Below, piece after piece: positions 36,253 through 46,650 of a stretch of 64,000 nt of DNA (its first letter is position 1; the number at the start of each line of letters is the position of its first letter). Origin of the DNA: Gossypium raimondii (Eukaryota > Streptophyta > Magnoliopsida > Malvales > Malvaceae); NCBI RefSeq assembly GCF_025698545.1, contig NC_068569.1, positions 6,572,001 to 6,636,000 of the forward strand, in the 5' to 3' direction. Position numbers and translations under genes: made by a program. Under the pieces are notes generated by a model. That model saw only the letters and a list, made by a program, of their open reading frames with translations. It was not told the origin of the DNA and did no database searches.

Positions 36253-38890
36253 TGTAACACTCCCAACTCGTATCCCTCGTCGGAATCGGATTACGGAGCA
36301 TTATCGAAGTTTACAGATCAAATAGACAAAAATTTCAAACATTACATATCATCAAAACAAGTCATCAAAGCATCATTTTAATACAAATTATAAACATATC
36401 AAATCCAAATCAATTTTGCCTAGTTCATGAGTACTTAAACATAGAATTAAATTCACATGCACCTATCTAGATTTAGTTCAATTTATCATGTCATAATATG
36501 GCTTCAAAAACAAACACATATTTATATGTATAAAACTAATCAAAATTAAACTTATAACCTCATTTACAATCAAACCACAAAATAACTATTATTTAGACAC
36601 CCTAGGTATATGCCGACACAATGGATAAACATCACCACATTTGAGTTCGGAATCTTGTTGGATGTTGAATTGACGATCAAAAGTTAAGTACCTAACCTGC
36701 ACACGGGAAACAAAACCGTACACTGAGCATAAACTCAGTGGTATTTCTATAATCCGAATATTTAAAGAGAAGAAATTACAAATATACAATTGAAATATAA
36801 ACACATATTAATATTTAATTATTACAACAACTATATCATATTTCATTTGTTTAACAAATATCTCAATTCTCATACTTGCTATATAAATAGCTTTTCACAA
36901 TTTATTTCATATTTTATTATACAATTGCAATATTCATTCAATATTCATTCCATAGTCATTTCATGAGTATATAACTCATATATTCCATAAATTTGCAACA
37001 TATTTCACATTCTATTTTCAATTCACTATTTCACTTCCATTTCTCATACCATATCATTTCAATATCAATTATAAAACTTTATTACTCATTTACCTCTATT
37101 AACACGACTCGAACTCGGACGGATACACAGATCCAACCAAAACACACCAGTTTGGCACCCAAGGCCTCATCAGATAATTCGAAGTAATAATTTGACACCT
37201 AGTGCCTCATCGGTTAAACCGAAGTAAATTGACACTCAATGCCTCATCGAATTAATCCGAAGTAGTAAATTGACACCCAATGTCTCATCGACTTGCAGTC
37301 GAAGAAATTTCTGAACTCTTGCAATCCTATGGCATGCCATCTATATTCGACTCAGCCCAATACAGTTAATAGAGTTTCAATTCACTTTTCAAATACAACC
37401 AATATTCATTTCAATTCAAATAATCAATATATTCAATATATATATACCAATTTAATCAATATAAATTTAATAAATTCATCACATACTAAATCAATCCATT
37501 TCAATTGCAAAACACAATAATTCTCACCTCAACAATTACCATATACATTAAATTGAATTATAACAATTAACAACTAAACTCGGATTATAGAAATACAAAC
37601 CAGAAATTCTGAGCTATTTCTCGTCAACTTTATATTTCCCCTTTTTAGTCAAGGATTCCAGTATGACGTTAGCTACGGAATTAAAACAATTAAAATTCAT
37701 CAATACACTACAATTCAATTTCATATTGCATATTTCAATTTTTACTCAACATTTGTCTAAATTCCAAATTAGTCCCTAAACCGAGACTAATTTTATTTCT
37801 TCACAATCAATTCTATATTTTCATTCAATTTTCACTTTAAACTAGATTTAAATCTCTAATTTCACTTAAATCCCTAAATTTTGAATTTTTCATAATTTAG
37901 TCCCTATTAGTCAAAATTTACAATTTGCTCTACAATTTAATACTTTTTCATTTCTAGCTTAAAATCTATCAATTTAATCCCTAATACTAAAATTATTCAA
38001 TATTAACAATATTTAAAAACATAATAATTTCTAAAATTTTGACATAGGTCGGGTAGCATTTAACACGAATTCTAAAATATAAATATTAGAAGAAAAGAGA
38101 CTAAATTGACTAACCAAGTAAACTTTTAACAATTTAAACCCCTAAAACCGTGGCTTTCTCCTTCCTTTCTTTCTTTTTCTTTTTTTTTTTCTTTCTTTCT
38201 ATTTCGTTTCTTTCTTTCTTTTATTTATTCATTATTTTTTATTATATATTATTATAATATAATATAATATATATACTTAATACTTAAGTAAATATTATAA
38301 TATATATAAACTTAAAGTTTTATAATGATTTTACAAAAAATCTATCGCCTCAAAAGGAAATAATGGCATAATTCTTTAGTCTTATTAGTTTTTTAAATTT
38401 ATTATTCAACGTTCACCTTATATGCAATTTAGTCCTTATACTTAATTTACTTTTAATTCAAGTAAATTCACTTAACCAAAACGTAATAAACTACACAACT
38501 AGCTTCGTAAATATTTTTAATAAATATTTAAGAGTCCGATTTACTGGAATAGAGTCTCGAATGCGCTTTTTTAATTTGATCCTTTTAATTAATTAACCAT
38601 TAAAACGTTAAAATTTCTTAATGAAACTTTAATATCACCTTAATGACACTCCGTATATATTTATAAAAATATTTACGGCTCAATTTTAAAAAAAGGTCCC
38701 GATACCTTATTTTCTAAAACCACTTGAACTTAATAAATAACTTATATAACACAAATTATCAAATTAAAAACCTTTTTAAAAATCACATTTGACTCGTAAA
38801 TATTAAATAATAATATTTACAAACTTATTCGTTAAATTTAGTGGCTTCGAAACTACTATTATTGACATTACTGAAAAACTGGCTATTACA
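36253..38890 (+). mobile_element. Long single LTR (Ty3/gypsy type) in coiled-coil copy 2
   Basis: Begins TGTAACACTCCCAACTCG and ends CTGGCTATTACA, the TGTAAC...TTACA ends of a long-LTR gypsy family common in cotton-like genomes. Length is about 2638 bp. Four tandem units of 'ttgacacccaatgcctcatcg' type lie at 37151-37304. No gag or pol follows, so it is a solo LTR or a lone fragment. No clean target-site duplication was found (GGGTA before, AAACA after). Host coding text lies on both sides. The very long LTR would suit a Del/Tekay-type chromovirus, which is an inference. It looks older than the copia insert. Confidence 0.75.
37151..37304 (+). repeat. Four tandem units inside the long LTR
   Basis: Four copies of a unit of about 36-45 bp: 'ttg(g)acac..', '..tgcctcatcg', then '..cgaagtaa'. 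The units differ at several positions. Confidence 0.75.
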
Positions 38891-39069
38891 AAACATTGAG
38901 AAAGGAACTTGAAAAGAATTCTCAAGAAATACAAGACAGCGAAGCCAAACAGAGACTCCTAACATCTGACAAATGCAAGATTTGCCTGGAATCCATGAAA
39001 CCATTTGTGGTAAAGGATTTACCATCTTTAACGCTTTGTCCGAGCCCAGCAGCCTCCAATGAGGCGTGA

Positions 39070-39908
39070 TTGTTACAGGTTTTGGTGCAAATGCACTATT
39101 GTTATACCTTTGAATGCATTTTAACTTTTTGGCCATTAAAAGGTTTGATCGTAATAGACTTAAAATTTTAGACGGAAGTATTTTGTTCCAATTAACCCTA
39201 GTTGTATTTTCTTTTCTTCTTTTACCTACATATATGCTATTTTTTTTTCTTTTTAGAGTTGCTTCATCATTTCATTTTCAAAGATGTTTTATTATTCTAA
39301 TATTTGTTAAATTTTGTTTATTAAAATTTTATTATTTTAAAAATAATTAATACAGTAAATAAATTTAATTACATATGCATAATATTATTTCAAATAAAAT
39401 TAGTTTCAATAAAGTTTAATTATTTATTAGATTTATAAGACATTATTCTTGATATATTATTATTCTTAATTATTTAATATTAATAAAAATATTATTGGAT
39501 ATAGATATCATTTTAATCAAATTTAAGCTATTTATTAATTTCATAAATATAATATAATTTTTGTTAAATATTTTCGTCTTTTTTTTCTATTGTATTTATG
39601 TAGGCTTTAGTCAGTCCCAACGATTGACGCATATAAGAACAAAACCTACAACGATTAACACTAACAGTCAGTCCCAAAACCTAAATTTTGGGTTTCCTCG
39701 AATACTTCTCTAAATTTTGTATGTACAACACATAAGAATTCCTTTAAATTTTAAAGAGATGAATCAAAGCTAAGAAGTAACATAAATGGCTAATAAAATT
39801 AAAAAGATAATAAGACTTCAATTTGAGCTCAAGAAATACCAAAAGACCCACCGATTAATCATCCTTAAAAGCTACTAATCTTTACAACCAAATCATAATT
39901 TCCAAAAC
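39070..39908. other. Spacer between coiled-coil copy 2 and histone H2B
   Basis: AT-rich, no gene. The last 100 bp are the probable 3' UTR of the H2B gene. Confidence 0.45.
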
Positions 39909-40334
39909 CTAAGAACTAGTAAACTTGGTGACAGCCTTAGTCCCTTCAGAAACAGCATGCTTAGCCAACTCCCCGGGCAGAACCAGCCTCACAGCTGTTT
40001 GAATCTCCCGAGATGTAATTGTGGGCTTCTTGTTGTAACGAGCGAGCCTCGAAGCTTCCTGAGCAAGCTTCTCGAAAATGTCATTAATGAAACTGTTCAT
40101 AATCCCCATGGCCTTGCTCGAAATCCCGATATCAGGATGCACTTGCTTCAGAACCTTAAAGATGTAGATCTTGTAGGTTTCGACGCTCTTCTTTGGTCGC
40201 TTCTTCTTCTTGTCGCCGGCTTCCTTGGGGAGCTTCTTCTCGGCTCTGGGCTTTTTCTCGGTTGGTGCCTTCTCGGCTTTTTTGCCTTCCGCTGGTTTTT
40301 TCTCAGCAGGCTTCTTCTCGGCCTTTGGTGCCAT
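39909..40334 (-). CDS. H2B: Histone H2B
   Basis: Single exon, 141 residues. The ATG at 40334 was chosen over an upstream in-frame codon because M-A-P-K-A-E-K-K-P is the standard plant H2B start. The N-terminal tail (about residues 2-50) is Lys/Ala/Pro/Glu-rich with repeated K-K-P-A-E units, as in plants. The histone fold follows: [19 protein letters not shown], then [12 protein letters not shown] and the C-terminal A-V-T-K-F-T-S-S. The Lys near the C-terminus (A-V-T-K) is the site of regulatory ubiquitination in the family. H2B pairs with H2A in the nucleosome. Lack of introns is normal for plant core histones. A TATA box and a CCAAT box lie upstream. No damage is seen. Confidence 0.97.
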   Translation of the reverse strand: MAPKAEKKPAEKKPAEGKKAEKAPTEKKPRAEKKLPKEAGDKKKKRPKKSVETYKIYIFKVLKQVHPDIGISSKAMGIMNSFINDIFEKLAQEASRLARYNKKPTITSREIQTAVRLVLPGELAKHAVSEGTKAVTKFTSS

Positions 40335-40380
40335 AGGAATTTTGATTTCCAAGATGATGGAGAACACGGAGGTGAATTTA

Positions 40381-40413
40381 TGATATATAGGTGACCGGAT
40401 GAGATCTGATTGG
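40381..40413 (-). promoter_or_regulatory. H2B core promoter: TATA and CCAAT boxes
   Basis: On the minus strand CTATATATCA (40390-40381) lies about 50 bp before the ATG, giving a very short leader as is usual for histone genes. CCAAT (40413-40409) lies about 20 bp further upstream. A G-box-like CCACGTGG sits at about 40636-40643. I found no exact CGCGGATC histone octamer. Confidence 0.6.
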
Positions 40414-41029
40414 TGGGTTTTTCTCTGAGAAGATCGATGGCGTGGGAAGTAGGAAGCGTTGGATTTGAGAGGATGGCATTGGACGGATAGGATTTGCTTT
40501 TTCGTCTTTGAAGTTTAAGAATTTAAGCGGGGTTTTTTTTCCTTTCCAAATTTTTGAACTTTTGGCTGAGTTTTTGTATTTCGCGGGCGAATTTATGGAT
40601 GAATGATAATCCGTAACAAACCAGCTGCATCTCTCCACGTGGCAATTCAGTGATAAGAGCGCTTCTTTCCGTCGCAAGGAAAATCCAAAGTAGAAACGCT
40701 TCTTTATTTGAAATTCAAGCCTTTCTTCTTTGCATATATAATTTTCAGAAAGACCAAAAAACAGCCAAAAAATTACATGAAAAAATTGGTCATGGTAATC
40801 AGAAGTGACAAAAATTTGGGTTGAAAAGAAGGTAAAAGTTCCTTGGCATAGAATTCCTTGATCACACTCGTTTACTTATCTAGAGCAAACAATTTGGAGA
40901 CATGTAATCAACAGCAGATACAATTTTGACAATGATTAAAGATATAGCACAAATTAGTTTAAGGGTAGAATTATTAGTACTTACGATCCTATTATATATA
41001 GGGGGCATTTTTATTTCTTTTGGTTTTAT
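40414..41029. other. H2B upstream region and spacer
   Basis: The first 270 bp are probable H2B promoter. The rest is AT-rich, without a recognisable gene. Confidence 0.4.
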
Positions 41030-41645
41030 GGTATGTACATTGATTATACACACCTTCAATCTTTCCAGTACACGTATTTGCCTTCCCTTTTAATTGTGGA
41101 AGCAAGTGCTTCTGAAAATTCCCATGCGGGTCGCTGTTATTGGATTTGAACTGGGACCCTGACAATGTAACACCTCTGGGTTTTTCCTTTTCTTCTCCGG
41201 TTCAGCAAGCTAAGTTTCATTTCCATTCTACTCAACTTTTCTGTTTCCTCCAACTTATATAAACATTTCAGGTGTCAGATGAGGGTGGAATTAGTCTAAA
41301 ATTCTTTTTCCACATTGAGCGGGACGAGGCCCGACATGCAGTACTACTCTGATGATCTTGTGGATAATCTTATCACTAGACTTACTGATGGAAACATTGC
41401 CAGCAACTTGGACACCAACAGCTTCAAATATTTATTAGGAGGGGCGTGGGAAAGCGTTAGCAAATACAAAATCCCATCGCCTCTCGTCCCCACTGCTCGT
41501 GAAATTTTCAAGGTCCATGGTGATATTACCAAAAGCTGTAAATTCATCGGCCTCAGTGTTGATACTATATTTGTTTTTCTTTGTGCTGCTGTCAAAGAGA
41601 TGGGTGATCTGTCCCTTCATGCCAACGAAAAGATTATATATACTA
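41030..41645 (+). pseudogene. Partial coiled-coil family copy 3 (3' part only)
   Basis: Matches the middle and 3' part of copy 2, including intron text ('acattgattatacacac', 'aagtgcttctg') at 41037-41120. The short exon ends L-L-L-D-L-N-W-D-P-D-N at 41166. The next exon, from 41272, starts V-S-D-E-G-G-I-S-L. A one-base frame change separates that start from M-Q-Y-Y-S-D-D-L-V-D-N (41336 on). Copy 3 keeps the I-T-R-L-T-D-G-N-I-A-S-N segment that copy 2 has lost and continues through I-P-S-P-L-V-P-T-A-R-E-I-F and the F-V-F-L-C-A-A-V-K-E-M helix. It diverges from copy 2 at about 41640. No exons 1-3 are present. Segmental-duplication relic; function unknown. Confidence 0.65.
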
Positions 41646-42126
41646 TGCAGATTCCCATAAAAACCATATTATTCAAAATTTTCATTTTCTCGATGTTAGT
41701 GTTTAATATATATATTCAAATGATAAACATTAAACTTTAGCTTGTGGGACAAAAGGGAGTACTAAGATTTCCATTCTTCAAACATGAGTGTAAATATAAT
41801 CAGTGTTTGATACTCACCTTTCAGTAATAACATGAATGCTAATGGTTAGTTTTGCATGAAACCCATATGCAATGAGTTTCAGTTAACTAAAAATCAATAC
41901 GATAAATAAATACTGGTATACATGTGTGATATATACTATGCATGGAAATCAATGTGTTCCATGAAACGTAAATTTGAGTTAAAGCTTAGAAGGCTGACAC
42001 CGAGAGAAGTTACAAGAAAATTAAACAAAATGGCATACATGCACACATTTTATTTATTTATTTATATGCAAGAGATCTATCTTACCTATAATCTAGTCGC
42101 GTAGTAGAGGAGCTCTAGAGTTGGAG
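41646..42126. other. Spacer, no gene recognised
   Basis: AT-rich DNA between coiled-coil copy 3 and the end of the STOP1-like gene; the right part is probably its 3' UTR. Confidence 0.4.
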
Positions 42127-43326
42127 CTAACCTGGGTTCGCCTTAGGATTAGTAACAAGAGCTGGAGTATGGCCAACGAACAAAGCAACGTGACCCATAA
42201 GCTTATCTTTCCTTGAAAAAGTGGTACCGCAAGAGCACTGCCACTTGAGATCACCACAGTGCTTTTCATGAGTCCTGAGATCTGACAACACCGAGAATTG
42301 CTTGCAGTTACATCGTTTGCAAACATACATCTTGGGACAATGGCTCCTCTTGTAATGATTCTTCACACAAATCATGGATTTCAAGGGTTGGAACTTGGCA
42401 TGTTTCTGGTTCCACCTACAACCTTCCTGAGGACATGAATACTTCTTATTCATTTTCGTTGAACAGTTTCCCATGGCACTACTACTACTACTTCCCTCTC
42501 TAGGATTCTTCATGGGGTTAATCAAAGCAGCACTGCTCTTGTATTCATCCCCGTGAGCTCTCATGTGCATTCTCAAATTTGCGTCTCGCTTGAACCCTTT
42601 ACCGCAAACTTGACAGTAATGTGTGTACTTAGCTAATAAGTCTTCAGCATCCAATTCGATTATGTCATATTTCATAGCTGAAACCGCTTCACACCCTCCG
42701 CTAATTTCACTTCTTCGAGGCAATTCAACAAATTCTTTCCTTTCCAGCTTATCGTCATTACTGACTTGTAAACTTCGATTCCTATTATTGCCATTGTTGT
42801 TGTTACGGTCATTATTGCAGTGGTCGCCATACCAGCTAATCGTTTCAGCACTATAATAAAAGCTTTGCCCTTTTTCTTGAACAATGTTACCAACACAAAT
42901 ATCACTGAAGTTGGGTGGTTGAGAGATCCGATTATCAGGAATCACCCTAACATGCTGCTGATGCAATTCAGTGTTGATATTGTTACCTGAAGCAGTTCCA
43001 AGAGACATCTGTTGGCAAATAAATATCATGGAAGATGCTGTGACAATGATATCTTGAACCAAAGAATCCATGCTTGAGACGGCTAAAGAAGTTGACTCCG
43101 GATGAGCTTGATCAGGAGATATAAGGATGCTAACAAGTGACTGAGCCTCGTGAACTTTATCTTTCAGGATGGAGAGATTGTAGAGGAGAGTGGTTGAATG
43201 AGACTGATCTGGGCCTGAACCTGAACCAGCTTCGAGGGAAGATGGAACCATGTTTTCTTCAGCCAAGGGATACATTGGCGAACCTTGTGATGCACTGGGG
43301 AAACATGAAGCGGACCCTGAAATCAT
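42127..43326 (-). CDS. STOP1/STOP2-like C2H2 zinc-finger transcription factor
   Basis: Single exon, 399 residues from the ATG at 43326; the open frame runs further upstream but has no earlier ATG. The N-terminal 220 residues are low-complexity (Ser, Gln, Asn-rich). From about residue 222 the text is that of STOP1: [18 protein letters not shown], finger 1 to about residue 258. A second unusual finger is [12 protein letters not shown]-x-K-F-Q-P-L-K-S, then Y-V-C-K-R-C, and finally [22 protein letters not shown]1-type factors act in the nucleus in acid, aluminium and low-phosphate responses of roots (activating genes such as ALMT1 in Arabidopsis). This copy is shorter than STOP1 (about 500 residues) and nearer STOP2 in size. 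Oddity: C-N-C-K-Q-F, where the family usually has C-N-R-K-Q-F. Confidence 0.92.
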   Translation of the reverse strand: MISGSASCFPSASQGSPMYPLAEENMVPSSLEAGSGSGPDQSHSTTLLYNLSILKDKVHEAQSLVSILISPDQAHPESTSLAVSSMDSLVQDIIVTASSMIFICQQMSLGTASGNNINTELHQQHVRVIPDNRISQPPNFSDICVGNIVQEKGQSFYYSAETISWYGDHCNNDRNNNNGNNRNRSLQVSNDDKLERKEFVELPRRSEISGGCEAVSAMKYDIIELDAEDLLAKYTHYCQVCGKGFKRDANLRMHMRAHGDEYKSSAALINPMKNPREGSSSSSAMGNCSTKMNKKYSCPQEGCRWNQKHAKFQPLKSMICVKNHYKRSHCPKMYVCKRCNCKQFSVLSDLRTHEKHCGDLKWQCSCGTTFSRKDKLMGHVALFVGHTPALVTNPKANPG

Positions 43327-43499
43327 TTTCAAGAAATTATTGGTTGATTTTATCTTTTCTTTGTTGGGATTTGGATAGCACTCTCTAAAACTAACAGGCT
43401 TGTTTTTGAGGAAGACATTGAGGGAGAACAAAGAGAGCTCTAAGTCAACTTAAGAGCTTGTTTACGTTCATCCCCACTTAAGACCTTCCTCAGTTATTC

Positions 43500-46400
43500 A
43501 CTAATCTAGCAACTTTGTCGATTGGCGACGATTAAAAATAATTTTAAAGTCAATGACAAAGTTGGCATACGTTTTCATAATGAATTTGTTTAAGTTTGCT
43601 TTGCTATTAAAATTATTAATTTAATATTTTTTATATTAATGTATTGTTTTTTTCTAATTTTAAGAAATAAGTTTTTTTTCCCCTTTTTAGCTAAAATACT
43701 GCTGGTCTTATTTCATTTTGTGAGTAGACAGCGTAAGTCATTACAACTAAACAACATTATGGATCAACTCCTAGTTAGAACAAAGAGATTATTCCAACAA
43801 GTAACTAAGATTATTCCACAGGAGTCCGTCCTTAATCAAAGAGGGTGGTGGAGTTGATCATGCACAAACACTTTTTTGACTGTCCTGCAATGGAGTTTGC
43901 AGCCCTATTTGCATTCTTCTTATCAAAGTTAAACTTCAAGTTGTCAACTTCAGTCACCAATCTGTCATCTTTGCCTTAGCCTAGTTTGTGCATCCATCTT
44001 ACCCTCTCCTAAATAAACATATTGTGAGAGTGTCATGGTCTGGCACAACCATGAGATCTCACTTGGTGGATCAGACAAGGTCAAAGCCTTGAGTGAGAGT
44101 TCTCTGATGGTGGATCTTGAAGGGCAAATGTCATGCAAGAGCATCAAGCAGCAACATGATGACAGGCCATGTGTGAATGAGATCAAAGGGGGATGGTGAT
44201 TCCATTCAATGGGTTGAGCTACAAGGAGCCCATTTGTGGGGGAAGTGTGCTTGGAGAATGCCTTGTGATGGCTTTGGAGTGCTAGGTGAGAAAACTACCC
44301 TTGTTTCAATCATTTTAATGTTCCCTATGAGCATAGCGATAAAAGCTATTAAGCTCTTTACAGGTAGTGATAGGTGTCATATCTCCACCTCCCCCTCACC
44401 TTGGCTAGTTGATGGGATTTGCTTGGTGCAAACAAACGATTCATGACAAGAAAGATGCCATGGTGTGTGGCCACCGGATAAGTGGATGTTCAATGCCTCC
44501 TCAAGAGGAAACCTAAGGAAGATTTGTGACCAGTGGGCCCTGAATCGAACAATAACCAGAAAGTTGGGGTTAGACCTTCGATTTCTTTATGCCCAGCAGG
44601 GTCCTCCGCCCAAAGTCCATCGAGTTGCCTTTGCGATCATTAGATAATGCTTTGTAAGAGGGGCTTCGGGAAGTGACAGTTCATTGGGTTAAGTAGTAGG
44701 TGGACCACCTACTAATCTTGTGGGAATGTAGAGATAGCGAATGAGCCTAATGCCTCGAAGCTAGGATGAGCCTTATGTGGTTATAGAAGGATGAAATTGA
44801 AATTAGATTGAAAAAATGAAGCTTAAAAATTGAAAGATATAGCTATGTCAGTTTTAAGGGTTAAATCAAATAAAATATAAAACTTCATGGAATAGTTGTA
44901 AAATTAAATTGGACTGGTATATGCATAAAATAAACTGTTATAAGGCATTTTAAAATTGATAAATTGAAATGAATTATTATATAGATCGAGAATTGAACCA
45001 GTCGGAGGATAATTGCGAATAGGGTAATTTTGTGGATTGGTCCTTGATATTGTAATTGTCGTTGTCTTTATCATGTAAGATCGTATGGACTTAATTAATT
45101 CTTGATATGTCTATATTTTTTTTATTAGTTAGAAATGTTTTATATATATAGATTTTGGCAAATAAGGTTGATTCATATAAATAGGAGGAGAACCGGAGAA
45201 TGACAAGAGGAGGAGGAAGGTTACTCTGAAGTTTGAGAAGGCTACGTGTAGAGAATAACTGCTTAAGGTTGCTAACGATGAAGAAGATCCCTTTCTCATC
45301 ATTATGGTGGGTGTTTATAAGTGAGGTCCTCTTATTTGATAGTGATGACATGACAATGTCGTTATAGATTGATTATAATCATGGAGTGCATAGGGGACAT
45401 GCATGGTGAAACCCATTATGTTATTTCTTTTGAAGTGGTATGAGGTTGTTATGCTTAAGTGGACCTCGATAGTCTCTAAAAGGAGAGTGTTTGCATTGAA
45501 AACGAGTGACTTGACCATAACAACAAATGGCTTTATGCTGGATATGTTCCTGCTACCATCGGATAATCCCTATGAGAGATAACTTGTATGGTAGGCTAAG
45601 CAGTTGATGATGATTAAGAGGATGAGAGGTGGAGAGCTATTCGTAGACGTCTTTCCTATATACTCTCTTATAATGCCACGTGTCCAGCCTGGGTGAGGGG
45701 TATAACAAGATTACAATATTATGTAAGACTATTATTTATTATAATCTACAATATAATACTAGTTATATAAACGTATTAAAATAGTAATAGTTATATACTT
45801 ATAATTTTTTCATTGTGATTTATAATTTAGGATGACTTGTTATATAATTATATTAATAATCGGATTTATATATTTATGTAACTTTATGAATTTCAAAATA
45901 TATTTTGATTAATTATTGTATTTTAATATTATATTTTCTTTTAAAATTTAAACAAACTTTAAAATTTGTAATTTACATTGTTATAGATAATTTTATTTAT
46001 TAAAAGAACATGATTTGAAATTAAATTTACTAGTGGTTTTATTAGAATAAATCATGTTTAACCACTAGTGATAAGTATAACACTAATTAAATCAATATAC
46101 CATGTTATTATATATTTTGTATGATCATTAAATTTAAAATTTATAGATTTTAATAATTATAATTTATTTATAATACTTTCGATTGAGGTTTGAGATACTC
46201 CAAAGCAAATACTTCTCCTCAACAAATTTATTTATTATTTAATTTTATTTTAACTGATATCATATAATTATATTAATTATTAATATTTATTATAGATGTT
46301 TAGTTATAATTTCGAGTTTTTCCGAGATTTGGATTGGATTTATATCAAGTTTGGACCAGATCGATTTCAGACTTGGTCTTCTTGAGCTCGGATTTACTAA

Positions 46401-46600
46401 ATTTAATCCATATAAAAAGCCCACCCAAAGTCGGACCGGTAGCGGTAGGGGTTGGAATTGATGTTTTTGGGAACTAAATTTAATCCATAAAAATAGCCCA
46501 CCCAAATTTACAAGGTTGTTTCAAAACGACAGAACATAATACACAAAACGGTTGCTAAGAGTGTCGTCCAATAACAGATAAGATTACAAAAGGGAGGGAG
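43500..46600. other. Spacer with an unassigned less AT-rich block
   Basis: No gene is supported. From about 43.86 to 44.76 kb, and again near 45.2-45.7 kb, the DNA is clearly richer in G+C than the flanks and has short open frames on both strands, but no recognisable domain, splice pattern or terminal repeat. It may be the worn remains of a transposon. 45.7-46.3 kb is plain AT-rich spacer. Confidence 0.4.
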
Positions 46601-46650
46601 AGAACAGAGGTAAAAGAGACTGGGGTTTTTTTTCTTCCAAGGGAGTGGCA

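Larger units (their letters stand above)
27864..39069 (+). pseudogene. Unrecognised coiled-coil gene (copy 2), split by three mobile elements
   Basis: Family not recognised. The start is the ATG at 27864. Exons that join in frame: 27864-28391 (acidic N-terminus, then a basic block ending R-E-N-D-K-K-Y-R-T-A-R-K), 28479-28691 and 28756-29058 (Glu/Lys-rich coiled coil with recurring G-G/G-I-x-x-x-E), 30367-30414, and 30517 onward. The last reaches a TAG after ...G-L-V-E-R-L-G-H-Q, where copy 3 shows that about 45 bp are missing. Homologous text continues at 35911-36252 (I-P-S-P-L-V-S-T-A-R-H-I-F-N, then a helical region ending E-Q-W-V-A-S-L-R). After a 2.6-kb LTR it goes on at 38893-39069, which is open for 58 codons with heptads and C-K-I-C-L-E, then TGA. 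The basic block followed by a coil recalls a bZIP but lacks the bZIP consensus. A dead or truncated gene is likely; exons 1-4 alone could still be translated. Confidence 0.6.

Noticed and set aside
37151-37304. CRISPR-like array of four regular repeats
   Set aside because: The units differ internally, there are no unique spacers, and they lie inside a plant LTR. They are ordinary tandem repeats.
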